The notes under the pieces are model-generated. The model was not told the origin of the DNA. It saw nothing but the letters and a program-made list of their open reading frames with translations, and searched no databases. A program made the translations under genes and the position numbers. Shown here piece after piece: positions 1-10,535 of a DNA stretch of 64,000 nucleotides; within the stretch, counting starts at the first letter, position 1; every line of letters starts with the position of its first letter. This DNA comes from Aureobasidium sp. EXF-3400 (Eukaryota; Ascomycota; Dothideomycetes; Dothideales; Saccotheciaceae): the NCBI GenBank assembly GCA_024195585.1, contig SWBL01000182.1, positions 36,123-100,122 of the forward strand. Reading direction: 5' to 3'.

Positions 1-2
1 CT

Positions 3-504
3 GCCCTCGCATACGCCGTCTACTTTGACTACAAGAGACGATCCGACCCTGCCTTCCGTCGCTCGCTCAAGCGTCAGCAGAAGCAAGTCTCCAAGGCTGC
101 AAAGGACGAGGCCGTTGCCGCTGAGAAGGGCCAGAAGGAAAAGGTCCGCCAGGTTGTCGACCAGGCCAACGACGAGGGATTCCCTTCGGACCCCGAGAAG
201 ACCGAGGAGTACTTCATGACCGAGGTTGCCCGCGGTGAGCAGATGTGCCAGGACGGCTCCGACCCCGTCGACGCTGCCCTCTGTTTCTACAAGGCTCTCA
301 AGGTCTACCCCCAGCCCAGAGAGCTCATCAACATCTACGACAAGACCGTCCCCAAGGTAAAATGCCCGCCATGTTTTTGTAGTTTGTCACTTGTGTACTG
401 ACACGCTACAGCCCATCCTTGACATCCTCGCCGAGATGATCGCCGTCGACAGCAGCATAAACGTCTCTGCCTCCGCCGTTCCCGAGTCTGAGCCCGTCGA
501 GTAG
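3..504 (+). CDS. tom20: Mitochondrial import receptor subunit Tom20 (5' partial)
   Basis: This is the C-terminal 148 residues or so of Tom20, the outer-membrane receptor that binds mitochondrial presequences and passes precursors to the TOM channel. The window edge removes the start and most of the N-terminal membrane anchor; the first visible residues are ALAYAVYFDYKRR, the end of the anchor and the basic cytosolic linker. Exons are 3-356 and 412-504, joined in phase 0 across a 55-nt intron (GTAAAA...ACAG). The single TPR-like domain is visible (YFMTEVARGEQM, then DPVDAALCFYKALKVYPQP), followed by a short acidic tail and a TAG stop. The 3' end faces the convergent clp1 gene, 225 bp away. The family match is clear; only the missing start is uncertain. 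Confidence 0.93.
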
Positions 505-729
505 ATCTCCCACTTCAAAATTCTCGATACGACACTTCCCTTTTCCCGTCCTCCTCCTCTTCATGCCTGTACCATCACCCCGTCTTGTACATATAGCTCA
601 CGTCTTGGGTCTCGAAATCTTGCCAATATTCTGTTCTTTTCTAAAGCTTTCTATGAATGCTAGTCCTTAAGGTAAAAATGCCTTCGTTCTCCCATAACGC
701 CACGCTCATGTGAAAACCGTAACCATTTT

Positions 730-2154
730 CTATGCAACCAAGTCACCGACGCCCTCCGGCCAATTGCCCCAAACCAATGCTCGATCGCCCCATCTGCTCG
801 GATGCGGTGCCAGGAAGCGTACTTTTCTCCTGGTTTCGTCCACTTCGGCCACGTACACGAATCCCATGACACAACTGTCGCGCACGTTGTCTAGAGACGA
901 GTTTCCAGAGCAGAACTTGACAGACAGGATTGCGTTGACCATCCCTTGACTCGCTGTCACCTTCTCTAGTGATGTTACATTTCCAGACCCCGGGTCGTCG
1001 TCGTAGTCCATGCCGGGTAAGAATGAAGATTGTGCGTGTGATGCTGTACTGTCCACCGCCTTGTAGATAGTCAAATCGCCAAAGTCCCACCATTGGCCGT
1101 GCGGGTTCAGTGACGTTCGACTGTCGCCGAAAAAGTAATTCTTGATCTGTTGCTGACGGGCTTGACGCATGAGACCCTCGTCCCGGGCTACGGCGCCGCC
1201 TGACTTTGATATGCGAAAGACGTGCACCACCTCATCGGAGCTCTTGGGGCTGGCAAACTTGCGTAAGAGGTCGTTGTACAGCCTCTCCGAGCCCAGTGTG
1301 AGAACGACGTTGATGCTGAATTCTGAAATGATGTGCATGAGAAGGTCGTAATTGCCTTTTGGTTGGTTGATGCTTCCGGGTGTGTCGATAATGATGCCAC
1401 TCTGCTTTGCCTCGTTGTCCTCCTCCAGTCTGCTGGTAACAGCCAGAGCAGCGCGTGTGACGAGAGGCTTGAACATGCGGGTGTTGTCTTCGGGAGATGC
1501 GAATGGGAAATGGTAGACCAATGGTGTCTTGACGGGCACTCCAGTAGGGCCAGAAACAGGACTGCTTCCCCAGCCATCTTCAACATCGAGCATGCTGTTC
1601 ATTGTAACTGCACTCAGACTGCCGGGTATGCTGAGTAGACCTTCGCGCGGATCCATGTTGACAACGGTCGGTGTTCGTCCCATCTTCAAGCTCCATGCCG
1701 TCAAGCACTTGAGCAGACTTGTCTTTCCGCTGTCATCAGGACCCACGATCAGCACGCGTGGGCCACCGTTACTGTCTCTGCCATTCCCAGCATCGTCACG
1801 CGCTGTCTCCAGCATGCCGTGGACGTTCAGCCACTCGACCATGGCCTCTGTCTCAGAGCCGACATATTCGCTGTCGACCTCGCCGTGCAGCTCCAGGGTA
1901 CATCCATGCCAGGTGAAAACAGCGCCTTTAGTGCCGCTGAAAGTGTAGGTGGTGCTAGGTGCGAGCTCGCTGCCAAATATTTCGGCTGTTCCTCGTATCA
2001 GGCGTATGCGGTATGATTTGTTGGATGCGACTTCGAAGCGCAGTTCTGAGCGCGCGGGCAGCTCTTCGGTTCGTGGTGGCGCATGCGATGCTGCATCCGG
2101 TTGTGGTGTTGCCGCTGATGGCGCAGAGAGAGATAGACCAGGCAGAAGCGACAT
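730..2154 (-). CDS. clp1: Clp1, mRNA cleavage and polyadenylation factor (polynucleotide-kinase-like)
   Basis: Clp1 is a subunit of cleavage factor IA, which cuts and polyadenylates pre-mRNA in the nucleus; it is related to RNA 5'-kinases. The single-exon reading frame gives 474 residues from an ATG at 2154 (MSLLPGLSLSAP, typical of fungal Clp1). An N-terminal beta domain (ELRFEVASNKSYRIRLI) precedes a P-loop GPDDSGKTS at residues 138-146 (Lys144), and then the kinase-like core with IIIDTPGSINQ and the C-terminal domain. The frame stays open upstream to an ATG at 2271, which would add 39 residues without family similarity. The 2154 start is therefore preferred. It runs tandem with the inositol kinase gene upstream. 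Whether it retains kinase activity cannot be told; yeast Clp1 binds ATP without phosphorylating RNA. Confidence 0.9.
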   Translation of the reverse strand: MSLLPGLSLSAPSAATPQPDAASHAPPRTEELPARSELRFEVASNKSYRIRLIRGTAEIFGSELAPSTTYTFSGTKGAVFTWHGCTLELHGEVDSEYVGSETEAMVEWLNVHGMLETARDDAGNGRDSNGGPRVLIVGPDDSGKTSLLKCLTAWSLKMGRTPTVVNMDPREGLLSIPGSLSAVTMNSMLDVEDGWGSSPVSGPTGVPVKTPLVYHFPFASPEDNTRMFKPLVTRAALAVTSRLEEDNEAKQSGIIIDTPGSINQPKGNYDLLMHIISEFSINVVLTLGSERLYNDLLRKFASPKSSDEVVHVFRISKSGGAVARDEGLMRQARQQQIKNYFFGDSRTSLNPHGQWWDFGDLTIYKAVDSTASHAQSSFLPGMDYDDDPGSGNVTSLEKVTASQGMVNAILSVKFCSGNSSLDNVRDSCVMGFVYVAEVDETRRKVRFLAPHPSRWGDRALVWGNWPEGVGDLVA

Positions 2155-2412
2155 CGAAAGCGGCGCAATGGGTGGTGTTGTGTTGATCCTGGCGGTATTG
2201 ATGCGACTTTGGATGGTGGGGCTTTCGAAGGTGGATGAGATGAATGTAGAATTCGCTGCACAATTTATCAATCAAAATCACAATATTGCTCAATATAATC
2301 GTTCGCATTCTTGACGCGGTCTACAAGTGAAATGGCTAACTAAGGTGCGTCTTTATGTACTCCGATGGATGGGCTACACAAATGATTCTCATTGCTCATG
2401 CTTTCACCCTGC

Positions 2413-3550
2413 TCACTTACGTCCGATCTCCTTCGTCAAGTCTCTCAGGACCTTGCGAACGCTGCGTATGCCCATCAACATATTCTTATCCGGCCCTTGC
2501 CCTGGTGTCCACTCTGCATGAGCAAAGTCAATCATTTTGATGTCGAATAGCTTTGGCTCAGCTTGCTCGTCGTCGTCTTCATCATCTTCTTCATATTCAT
2601 CGATATCCTCACCTCCTTTCCTGCCACCATCTGAGCTTCGCTGCTGTTCCATCTGTGCAACGGCAGAGTCAAGAGCCTCTTTACGCGCTTGTGGGTCTCC
2701 CTCGTAGACAAACAGTAAGCTCGCAGAGTACATTCTGCTCTCCTGCTCAGCAATGATTTGTTCTATAGCACCGACGGCCTCTTCAATGTTGCTGATGACA
2801 TCTTCGACTATTTCTGGAGTCTCCGTCTTCTGATCGACACAGAGGAAGGTGGAGAAAGCATCCTTTACATTGTCTGACGTTAAGGTTCGGCCGTAGAACT
2901 TGTCGAACACTTTGTACTCTCCCAAGCCTTCGGGATGCCATACCTTCATACCTGCTATTCTGAAGCCGAGCGAGCCACTAGTAGTCTGGGATGCGACATC
3001 GTCCAGCTTGGTACGTTTAGCAGGTGCTGCATCATCAGCCCACAGTCGTTTGCCCAGCTTTACATCGACGAAATTGGGCCTTTTGAAGCCAGCCAATACG
3101 TTCTCCAACACGATGGCAAGTCCTGTATCCAGTTTCTTTCCTCGTAGGGGATTGTTTGTCTCATCTACAGGTTTCGAGTCCTTTTCGGGGGTTTCGTCTT
3201 CGAGCGCGGCAGGTAAGACGATCGCTTCATTGCCAGTAGAGCTTGCAGCAGCGGTGGTGAGATGCCCCTGAAGTTCTTTGGATTGGCCACGTTGCAGACT
3301 GCCCATGAAGGTCGGCATAAGCTGGGCGAACTCTGGGTGCTCAGCATTGGAAACCTCGTAGAATTCCACCTCAGCAGCGACGCATGGTTTAATGATCAGA
3401 CTGCCAGATGCGTCTGACATGACGCCGTCACTATTGTTTCATTAGTTCCATAGTGCCGACATAATCGATGTAAGCATAGATAGCTTACTGGCCAGCCGCG
3501 ACATTGTCGAATGCGACGAGAGAATTCCAGTCCAGACCACTTTCCGTCAT
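2413..3550 (-). CDS. Inositol polyphosphate multikinase (Arg82/Ipk2 family)
   Basis: This kinase of the IPK family converts inositol trisphosphate to more phosphorylated species; in yeast the homologue Arg82/Ipk2 is nuclear and also affects arginine-responsive transcription. Exon 1 is 3550-3489 (ATG at 3550). A 58-nt intron (GTAAGC...AATAG) is followed by exon 2, 3430-2413, giving 359 residues. Splicing restores the conserved N terminus VAAGHDGVMSDASGSLIIKPC, which supports the upstream start over the ATG at 3420. The catalytic signature PxxxDxKLG is present as PNFVDVKLG. SLLFVYEGD and the metal-binding region IDFAH are also present. A long acidic stretch (DEYEEDDEDDDEQ) precedes IDFAH, as in fungal members. 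The gene is divergent from the La-Arb1 gene, with a 671-bp shared upstream region. Confidence 0.9.
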
Positions 3551-4221
3551 TGTTTATTTATCCGTTGTCGTGAGACTGACTGGGGGTAACCGCGAGCTCC
3601 AGATACAGTTCGGGTGGCGCTTTGCGGAGCGAGCGACACAAGCCACAGAAGTGGCGCAGTTGACATACTCTACATCGTAGATTATGTTTGTGCATCCTTC
3701 TGATCATTGACTATCCAAGCTCTTGCTTGTCTAGTAGCAGTACTGATGATAGGAACCATTGTATGAGTTCTGTAACAATGTTTCCAAACGAGCTGCTCGT
3801 CATGGCTCCCAACTTGGGTCTGACAGTCTATCTTCTATCGGTTCACTTCTTCAGATAACTCTCACAGAATATCAACATCCAATCTATATTGCTGCCGAGC
3901 TCTCAGTCTAAGATTCTAGGTCAGAAGATTGTGTGACCAAGTTGTGTGTTCTCCTCATGCGTCTACTGATCTTGTGACACGTTCGATCCAAGCCTGCATC
4001 TCCCCGACTTAGCCCTGCATCAATCAACCATTCATTGCTTCACATCAAGCAAAATTAAGTCCATCACTACCCGTTTGCGTATCACCAAACGCTTGAGTCT
4101 ACTCACCTTTAGTCTTCGCTATTTGCTCCGCATTCACCTTGCTCAATCTCTCTCTCAACTCCATTACTTTACCTGCTTCTCTGCCTTTTCTGCTGCACCA
4201 TCCAGCAGGATCAAGTTCCCC
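3551..4221. other. Divergent intergenic region (IPMK / La-Arb1)
   Basis: This gene-free stretch lies between two divergent start codons. A pyrimidine-rich tract at about 4135-4200 directly precedes the La-Arb1 ATG, as is common in fungal promoters. No other element can be supported. Confidence 0.5.
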
Positions 4222-6310
4222 ATGGAGCACATCGATACACCGCCCATCGACATCGCAAGACAGAGTACCGAAGACTCCAGCCCGTACGTACAGAGAGAGA
4301 TCCACCGAGATGATGATGACCTGACAGTTATCAATCCAGGCCCGGCAGCTCCGACAACACAACAAATGACACGGTCATCGAAGCCGGACCCAATGCTCAA
4401 GCCACAAGCAGTCTCCAACCACCGGAGTACGCAGAGCACCCCAAGGGCGATGAGATTGTGAGACAGGCCAGTCGCACCACCTCGCCTTCATGTCTGCGGC
4501 TTTTCAGCTCACTGTCAGCAGGTTGAGTATTACTTCTCCGACGAGAACCTTCCCAAGGACAAATACCTTCTCGACAAGACTGGCGGCAAGGAGAACAACC
4601 CCGTTGCTCTCAAATCGCTATGCCAATTCCCCAGGATGCGCAAGTACAAGCCCTTCAGATCTGTTGTGGAGTCTTTGAAGAGGAGCACAATGCTCGAGGT
4701 CATCGACAACAAGTACATCAAGCGCAGAATTCCGCTTGCCATAGAACCCACCGTGTCCCCTGAAGAGATCAAGGCAGCCATGGAGGAAGAGGAAAAGAGG
4801 AAGGGCAATAGGCCTCCAGCCGATCAGCCATGGATGACTAAGGGCATGGTAAGCTCCTTATAATTGTACACTGCAGAAACAGCACCTGACTCTGTGTGCA
4901 GATGAAGCCCACAGGTTTCGAAGAGTTCTTTGCGGACGCACCTGTTACTCCTGCAGCATTCGAGGAGGAGCAGTCAATCTACGACAGGTTCGTTTATTCT
5001 TCCGGTCAGTAAACGTTGACAGACTGCTGACTAGTCTACAGAGACATCTCGTTCGAAACGTGAGTTACAGAGTCACTCGACAGTGGACTCAAACGAATAC
5101 TAACCATGTCTCAGACGTATCGAGACGGCTATCCAGCGTTACCGCGCTCGACGCAAGTTCCATCAACAAACAGCTCAAGTTTTTAACAAGTTCATGAACT
5201 ATGGAGGCATCGAGTCTGGTCCCAAGATGTTTGGCGGCAGCGACAACAGAGACCTTGCTGAGATGGACGCTGCGCAAATCGCTGCCCAGACTGCCATACA
5301 TTTCGTCGCCGGGGATGTCATCTACTCCGACAGATGGGAGGTCGACTTTGCTGGCGTGGCAAAGGGTTTCCTGTAAGTTTTGACCATCAGTTTGACTTTG
5401 ACTGCAGCTGATTGCCTCTAGGTCCTGCCACATGATGACGGAGCTCGAGAGTAGTTCAGGACAGGCAGAGATTGCAAGAGCCACCAATGTCATGCGCAAC
5501 TTCTACAACTACTTGCTGCACCACAACGTCTGCCCAGAGTTCGAGAGCCAAATCCACGCCGCACGCAAAGTCTGCGACCTCGCAGATGTAGAGCTCTTCA
5601 ACGTGGTCGTCGCCAGTGAAAAGCTTCCGGGTCCGTTCAACACAGCCGTCTCAGCTACGCATGGTGGCACTCTCGCAGGCGTGTACAGCAGTGAGCAGCA
5701 GTGGGAAGACAGCGGAATCATAGGTCGTACTCTCCAAGATTGCAAGGACATTGTCAAGTTCGCCATCTCGGCTTACGGATCTCAACAGCAATACGAAGGG
5801 GTTGCCGACGTCGGTAAGTTCGAGACTGTCTATCAAGAACAAATCAGCCTGGAGGTGATTAAGATCGAGATGGCCGAGGAGACGACGCGCGCACTCTACG
5901 CTGCAGCTCGAGAGGAGAAGCCATTCCTCGCTACCCTTGGCAAGCTTCATTGTCGTCGCTGGACCTACCCACTCGCACCCAACTTCGACCATTCAGATGA
6001 GGCGCTGAGACGACAGCAAACCGAGCACACCATGACACTGTGGGTTGAAGAGGATATCCTGCAGTATTGTGCTGTGGGCACGAAGATCGAAGGCGAAGTG
6101 CGAGAGCTTGACATCGGAATCAAGTGGCTGGACAGCATTCGTGCCGTCGGTCCTTCGTTCTTCGAATGGCTGCCCAACGAGCTCTACAAGGAGGAGAAGG
6201 CTTTGAAGGCTGAGTTGGAAGCACAGCAACAGAACAACCAGGTTAATTCGGAGCTGGAGGAGATTGAAGGTCCCGCCGAAGTTGTTGACCCTCAGACAGA
6301 GGACTCTTGA
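4222..6310 (+). CDS. La-motif protein fused to an Arb1 (Argonaute siRNA chaperone complex) domain
   Basis: Seven exons are inferred: 4222-4283, 4340-4457, 4519-4848, 4902-4987, 5042-5059, 5115-5372 and 5422-6310. They give about 586 residues in one open frame. After a low-complexity N terminus, residues 61-134 are a La motif: QVEYYFSDENLPKDKYLL, then SLCQFPRMRKYK, SVVESLKRSTMLEV and IKRRIPLA. No RRM follows. From residue 171 the protein matches the Arb1 family (KPTGFEEFFADAPVTP, RIETAIQRYRARRKFH, GGIESGPKMFGG, IHAARKVCDLADVELF). In fission yeast, Arb1 with Arb2 and Ago1 forms the ARC complex, which holds duplex siRNA before strand release. The La motif normally binds RNA 3' ends, so an RNA-binding role next to Argonaute is inferred. 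The intron before the La motif is ambiguous: a GTGAGA donor at 4458, or a GC donor at 4467 that would add VR and give EIVRQVEYYF. Confidence 0.82.
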
Positions 6311-6603
6311 GAGGCCTGTTTCGGGCGAAAATTGACACAGATGGCTGGAGAAAAATGTATTTTAGATCCACAAGCCTTCAGATTGTGATGTACCAATGCA
6401 GTTGCCAATCACAAACCATGGCGTTATCAATGTATAATAAAATACCTTGACAGCTGGGAACGAGTGCGAGATGTGTGAATTTGCTGCAGAGATGACGCGA
6501 GCGGAAAACTGCCGCTGACAGCTCCCCCTCCCGATTGCGGGGCATCATTGTATTAGCCGCATTACAAATAGGGTGACGTGGATGCCTCAATTAACATCTC
6601 CAA

Positions 6604-7808
6604 ATGTCCGTCTTTTTGAAACACAGTGTTTCTTCCATACCAGTTCTAGCTTCACGTAGACTGACGGGATTATCTGGTCACTTCGTCCGCAGCATGGCTT
6701 CTCAATCACTTCCGAAGACAATGAAGGGTGTCATCATCGAGAAGACTGGTGGTACTGATGTTCTGCAATACAAGACAGATCTATCTGTGCCGGAGCCCAA
6801 GGAGGGTCAGGTTCTGGTCAAAAATGACTATATCGGAATTAACTACATTGATACGTATGCACACCCTCCCATGCAATAGCAGTCACGAACTCACAGAGTG
6901 ACAGTTACTTCCGCACTGGCTTGTATCCTGCTCCCAGCTACCCTTACATGCTTGGAAGAGAGGCAGAGGGTACAATCGTCGCGACCGGTCCTGACACACC
7001 ACACGGTCTCAAGACTGGCGACCGTGTCGTTTACTTGTCCGAGGCAACCTACGCCGAGTATACTGCAGCTCCCGCAGCCAAGGCCATCAAGATCCCTTCT
7101 GAGATTGAACCTACCATCGCTTCTGCCGCGCTTCTTCAAGGTCTCACTGCTTTGACCCTGATCCGAGAGGCTTATCATGTACAAAAAGGGGATTGGATCC
7201 TGGTTCATGCTGCCGCTGGAGGAGTCGGCTTGTGGCTCTGCCAGTTGCTCGCCGCTGTTGGTGCAAAGACCATTGCAACAGCGAGCACACCGGAGAAGCT
7301 GGAGTTGGCTAAGAAGGCCGGTGCCGAAGTCCTCATCAACTACAGCCACGAGGATGTCAAGGCAAAGGTCGACGAGGTAACCAACAAACAGGGTGTTGCA
7401 GCAGTCTTTGATGGTGTTGGCAAGTCGACGTTTGATTTGAGTCTGGATTGTCTGGCTCGCAAGGGAACCATGGCCAGCTTTGGCAATGCCAGTGGTGCCG
7501 TGCCGCCTTTTGCACTCGCGCGACTCGGGGCCAAGAATGCCAAAGTTCTTCGCCCAACGCTGTTCAACTACATCGCGACAAGGGAGGAATTTGAACAGTA
7601 TACCAATGAGCTCTTCGAATTCATCGTCAAGGATAAGATGGACGTCCGAATCCACAAGGTGTATGACCTTGAGAATGTCGCTACCGCACACGAGGTAAGT
7701 AGAAGACACCGAGCTGGAGGCTTCTGTAACGTGATCATGGCAGTACTGACCAGAATCTAGGATATCGAAGGTCGTAAAACCACGGGCAAGCTGCTATTGA
7801 AGCCTTAA
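6604..7808 (+). CDS. Zeta-crystallin-type NADPH:quinone oxidoreductase
   Basis: This medium-chain dehydrogenase/reductase resembles yeast Zta1 and reduces quinones with NADPH. Exons 6604-6854, 6905-7694 and 7761-7808 give 362 residues. The fold signatures are PAPSYPYMLGREAEGTIVA in the catalytic domain and AAAGGVGLWLCQLLAAVGAK, the nucleotide-binding glycine-rich loop. A C-terminal YDLENVATAHE-D follows, completed by the last exon (IEGRKTTGKLLLKP). No structural zinc cysteines are seen, as expected for this subfamily. The first 30 residues are basic and hydroxylated with few acids (MSVFLKHSVSSIPVLASRR), like a mitochondrial presequence. A second in-frame ATG at 6694 (MASQSLPK) would give the usual cytosolic length. 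Both starts are plausible. Confidence 0.9.
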
Positions 7809-8460
7809 AATTAGGGGAGTATACTTTTCGGGGCTCAAACATGCCGGTGTTATGGAGCCGCTGGATCGTCAGTGGCTTTGTTTACTTCAAATTTGTTATC
7901 CGAATTGTCATATGTACAAAGTCCTTGGCCCCAAGAATTGACGACGAATACACGATTGTCCAAGAATATAGGCATGAGGCGCAGCAGATGTGTTTCGGAA
8001 ACTGTGGGGTCGGATGTGTTTCTCCAACCTGCGTGAGCACCAACTACGGATCACACGTCCTGTCACTTTTCGCATGACAATCTCACATTCACCACGACAC
8101 TTTCAGCAGATAAAGATGTTCAGAGCGTGTTGTAGAAGATCCGAAGATACTGACATCACCATCCGGCTCTGGCTTGGATCAACGTTCTCATGAGGCTGGT
8201 TCTTGAGCGGAACGGTCTGCCAAGTATACGGGTCTTGCCCAGCAGCCAAGAAAGTGCAAACAACAACACCCAAGGCGCCGAGTAGGGGATGCCGCGGATG
8301 GTTGAGGATGTAAGTTGGGAGCAGTCGCATAAATCCAGCGGCGTTCCTCGTAGATGTCGTGGTAGGATATCCTGCTCTCTCGTACTGTCATTCGTTCTAC
8401 TATACTCGTCTTCCTTCGTCATTTCACTGTTTTCTTTCGTACAATCAGGACTTATCAACT
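7809..8460. other. Intergenic region upstream of the GH72 gene
   Basis: These 652 bp hold no supported gene. The last 80 bp are rich in C and T (for example tcttccttcgtcatttcactgttttc), like a fungal core promoter. Short open frames here lack a consistent start or family similarity. Confidence 0.5.
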
Positions 8461-10032
8461 ATGCGCTACTCAATTGCAGGCCTTGCCTTGCTGGCTGGCT
8501 TGACAGCTGCCGTCGATCCTGTCGAGGTACGCGGACAAGACTTTGTCAACTCGGTCACAGGTGACAGATTCGTCGTCATTGGTGTCGACTATCAACCAGG
8601 TGGTCAAGGAGCCATCTCGGCGAACAACGATCGAGACGTTCTCAGTGATCCCGAAGCTTGCACTCGCGATGCAGCTCTGATGCAGAGTCTTGGTGTCAAC
8701 ACTATCCGAAGCTACAACGTGGACCCTGTAAGTCGATCTCTGTGGTCTCAATATACTCTTTGCTGACCCTTTCTCAGACTCTCAACCACGACGAATGCAT
8801 GTCGATCTTTAATGGTGTAGGAATATATGTCATACTCGACGTCAATACCCCTCTGTATGGACAGCACATCGATCGCAGCAACCCTGGAAGCACGTACACT
8901 CGCGACTACATGGAACACGTGTTCACAGTCATCGAAGCCTTCAAAGGTTATCCCAATCTGTTGGGCTTCTTTGGAGGCAACGAGATCATCAACGACTTGG
9001 AGACAGCCGACGACAACCCTCCCTACATGAGAGCAGTCCAACGCGATATGAAGGATTATATCGCTTCCCGCGCGGATAGACCCATTCCTGTCGGCTACTC
9101 AGCTGCTGATGTCAGAGAATTCACAGAGGATACATACCACTATCTGGCATGTGACAATGGGGACTCGAGTGCGTCCGACTTCTTCGGACTGAACTCTTAC
9201 TCATGGTGAGTTTCAAGATACATGATTTTCATCTATGGCATACTGATATGCGATGATAGGTGTGGCTCCGAGTCTAGCTTTGAGACTGCCGAGTACGATG
9301 TTTTGGTCGAGATGTTCTCCAACGCCTCGATTCCGGTGTTCTTCTCCGAGTATGGCTGCAATGATCCCAGTCCTCGTGTCTTTGATGAAGTCGAAGCGTT
9401 GTACTCTCCACAAATGACCGTGATGTCTGGAGGTCTGGTCTATGAGTAAGTACAACACATCGAAGAGAAAGTCAAGAGTCAAACTAATTGGCAATAGATG
9501 GTCGCAGGAGGACAACAACTATGGTCTTGTCGACATCTTCTCCAACGGATCTGCCCAGTTGCGCTCAGACTACAATAGTCTTCAAGAGCAGTACAGCCGC
9601 ATCAACGTCACACTCCTCGAAGCCAGCAACGACACTGCAACCAGCATCACCGCTCCTCGTTGTTCCTCCGACTTGATTGCAGCAGACGACTTTAGCGATG
9701 AGTTCGACATTCCTTCTCGCCCCAGCGGTGTCGACGCTTTGATCTCCTCTGGTATTTCCAGCGCACCCACCGGTTCTCTCGTCTCCGTTACTGCAACTGC
9801 AGTTGCCCTTCCAGTCTACGGTGTTGATGGCGCGTCCATGAGCAACCTTGCCATTACCGTGACTAGTGAAGCAAACCGTCCTGTTGGCACTGCAAGCAGA
9901 ACCTCGAGCAGATCTGGCTCTGCCTCAGGCTCCTCGACGGCTTCTGGGGCTTCTGCTACCGAGACTGGTGCTGCAAACCGTCTGTCTGGCGCCGTTGCCC
10001 TTGCTCTTGGTGCTGCTGCCTTTGCTTTGTAG
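8461..10032 (+). CDS. GPI-anchored 1,3-beta-glucanosyltransferase (GH72, Gel/Gas family)
   Basis: This enzyme elongates and remodels 1,3-beta-glucan at the plasma membrane and cell wall. Exons 8461-8727, 8778-9205, 9260-9445 and 9498-10032 give 471 residues. There is a signal peptide ([17 protein letters not shown]), then the GH72 barrel. Both catalytic glutamates are visible: the acid/base Glu158 in FGGNEIIN and the nucleophile Glu262 in FFSEYGCN. The protein then has a Ser/Thr-rich linker ([19 protein letters not shown]) and a hydrophobic C terminus ([16 protein letters not shown]) preceded by small residues, a GPI-attachment signal. There is no cysteine-rich X8/CBM43 module, so it belongs to the subfamily without that domain. 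It converges on the wall-protein gene, with 503 bp between. Confidence 0.94.
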
Positions 10033-10535
10033 AATATTTCATTTGTTGCATATTAGATTTTTGTTGTATTTCTGTATTTCTAAGCTTTCTCGACGAGATT
10101 TGTCGTCTTTTGTATATCAAATTTTTTTCGCATGATGTTGTCACAGCTCGGTGGAATCAGCCAACAGAGAGCATCTCGTCGCAGCACCGAATGAGACTTG
10201 TCGGTCATCCAGTACCAAAAAGAAATATCCTCTGAGCATGCTTGCACCGAGTTCCAGTTGTATCAAGCCCAACATGATCCCAAGAGCAAGGATGGTCTTC
10301 AACATGGAACAGAGCCACAGTCGACAAAATCAGACGATCATATCATGAAGCTTTATTATTGTGACTAGGCTACTCCCAGTAGTAATATTTACTTTTTTCC
10401 GTAATCAAACGCAACCCTATCAGTGTTATACATTAATGCAACCGATATTAGACAGGGGAAATCCACAAACACAACAACTGTTTTTCTAAAGAATGTATAA
10501 GCAACATTGTCACTGTCGGTAGTTTTACAGGAAGC
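10033..10535. other. Convergent 3' intergenic region
   Basis: This stretch lies between the 3' ends of the GH72 gene and the repeat-rich wall-protein gene. It is AT-richer than its surroundings (for example a T run near 10120) and should hold both poly(A) regions. No gene is seen. Confidence 0.5.

Noticed and set aside
2155..2271. N-terminal 39-residue extension of Clp1
   Set aside because: The frame is open, but the extension is not like fungal Clp1 N termini, while MSLLPGLSLSAP is. It is kept only as an alternative.
6891..7709. A 272-codon antisense open frame over the quinone oxidoreductase gene
   Set aside because: It is an antisense shadow with no recognisable domain; the plus-strand protein is a clear family member.
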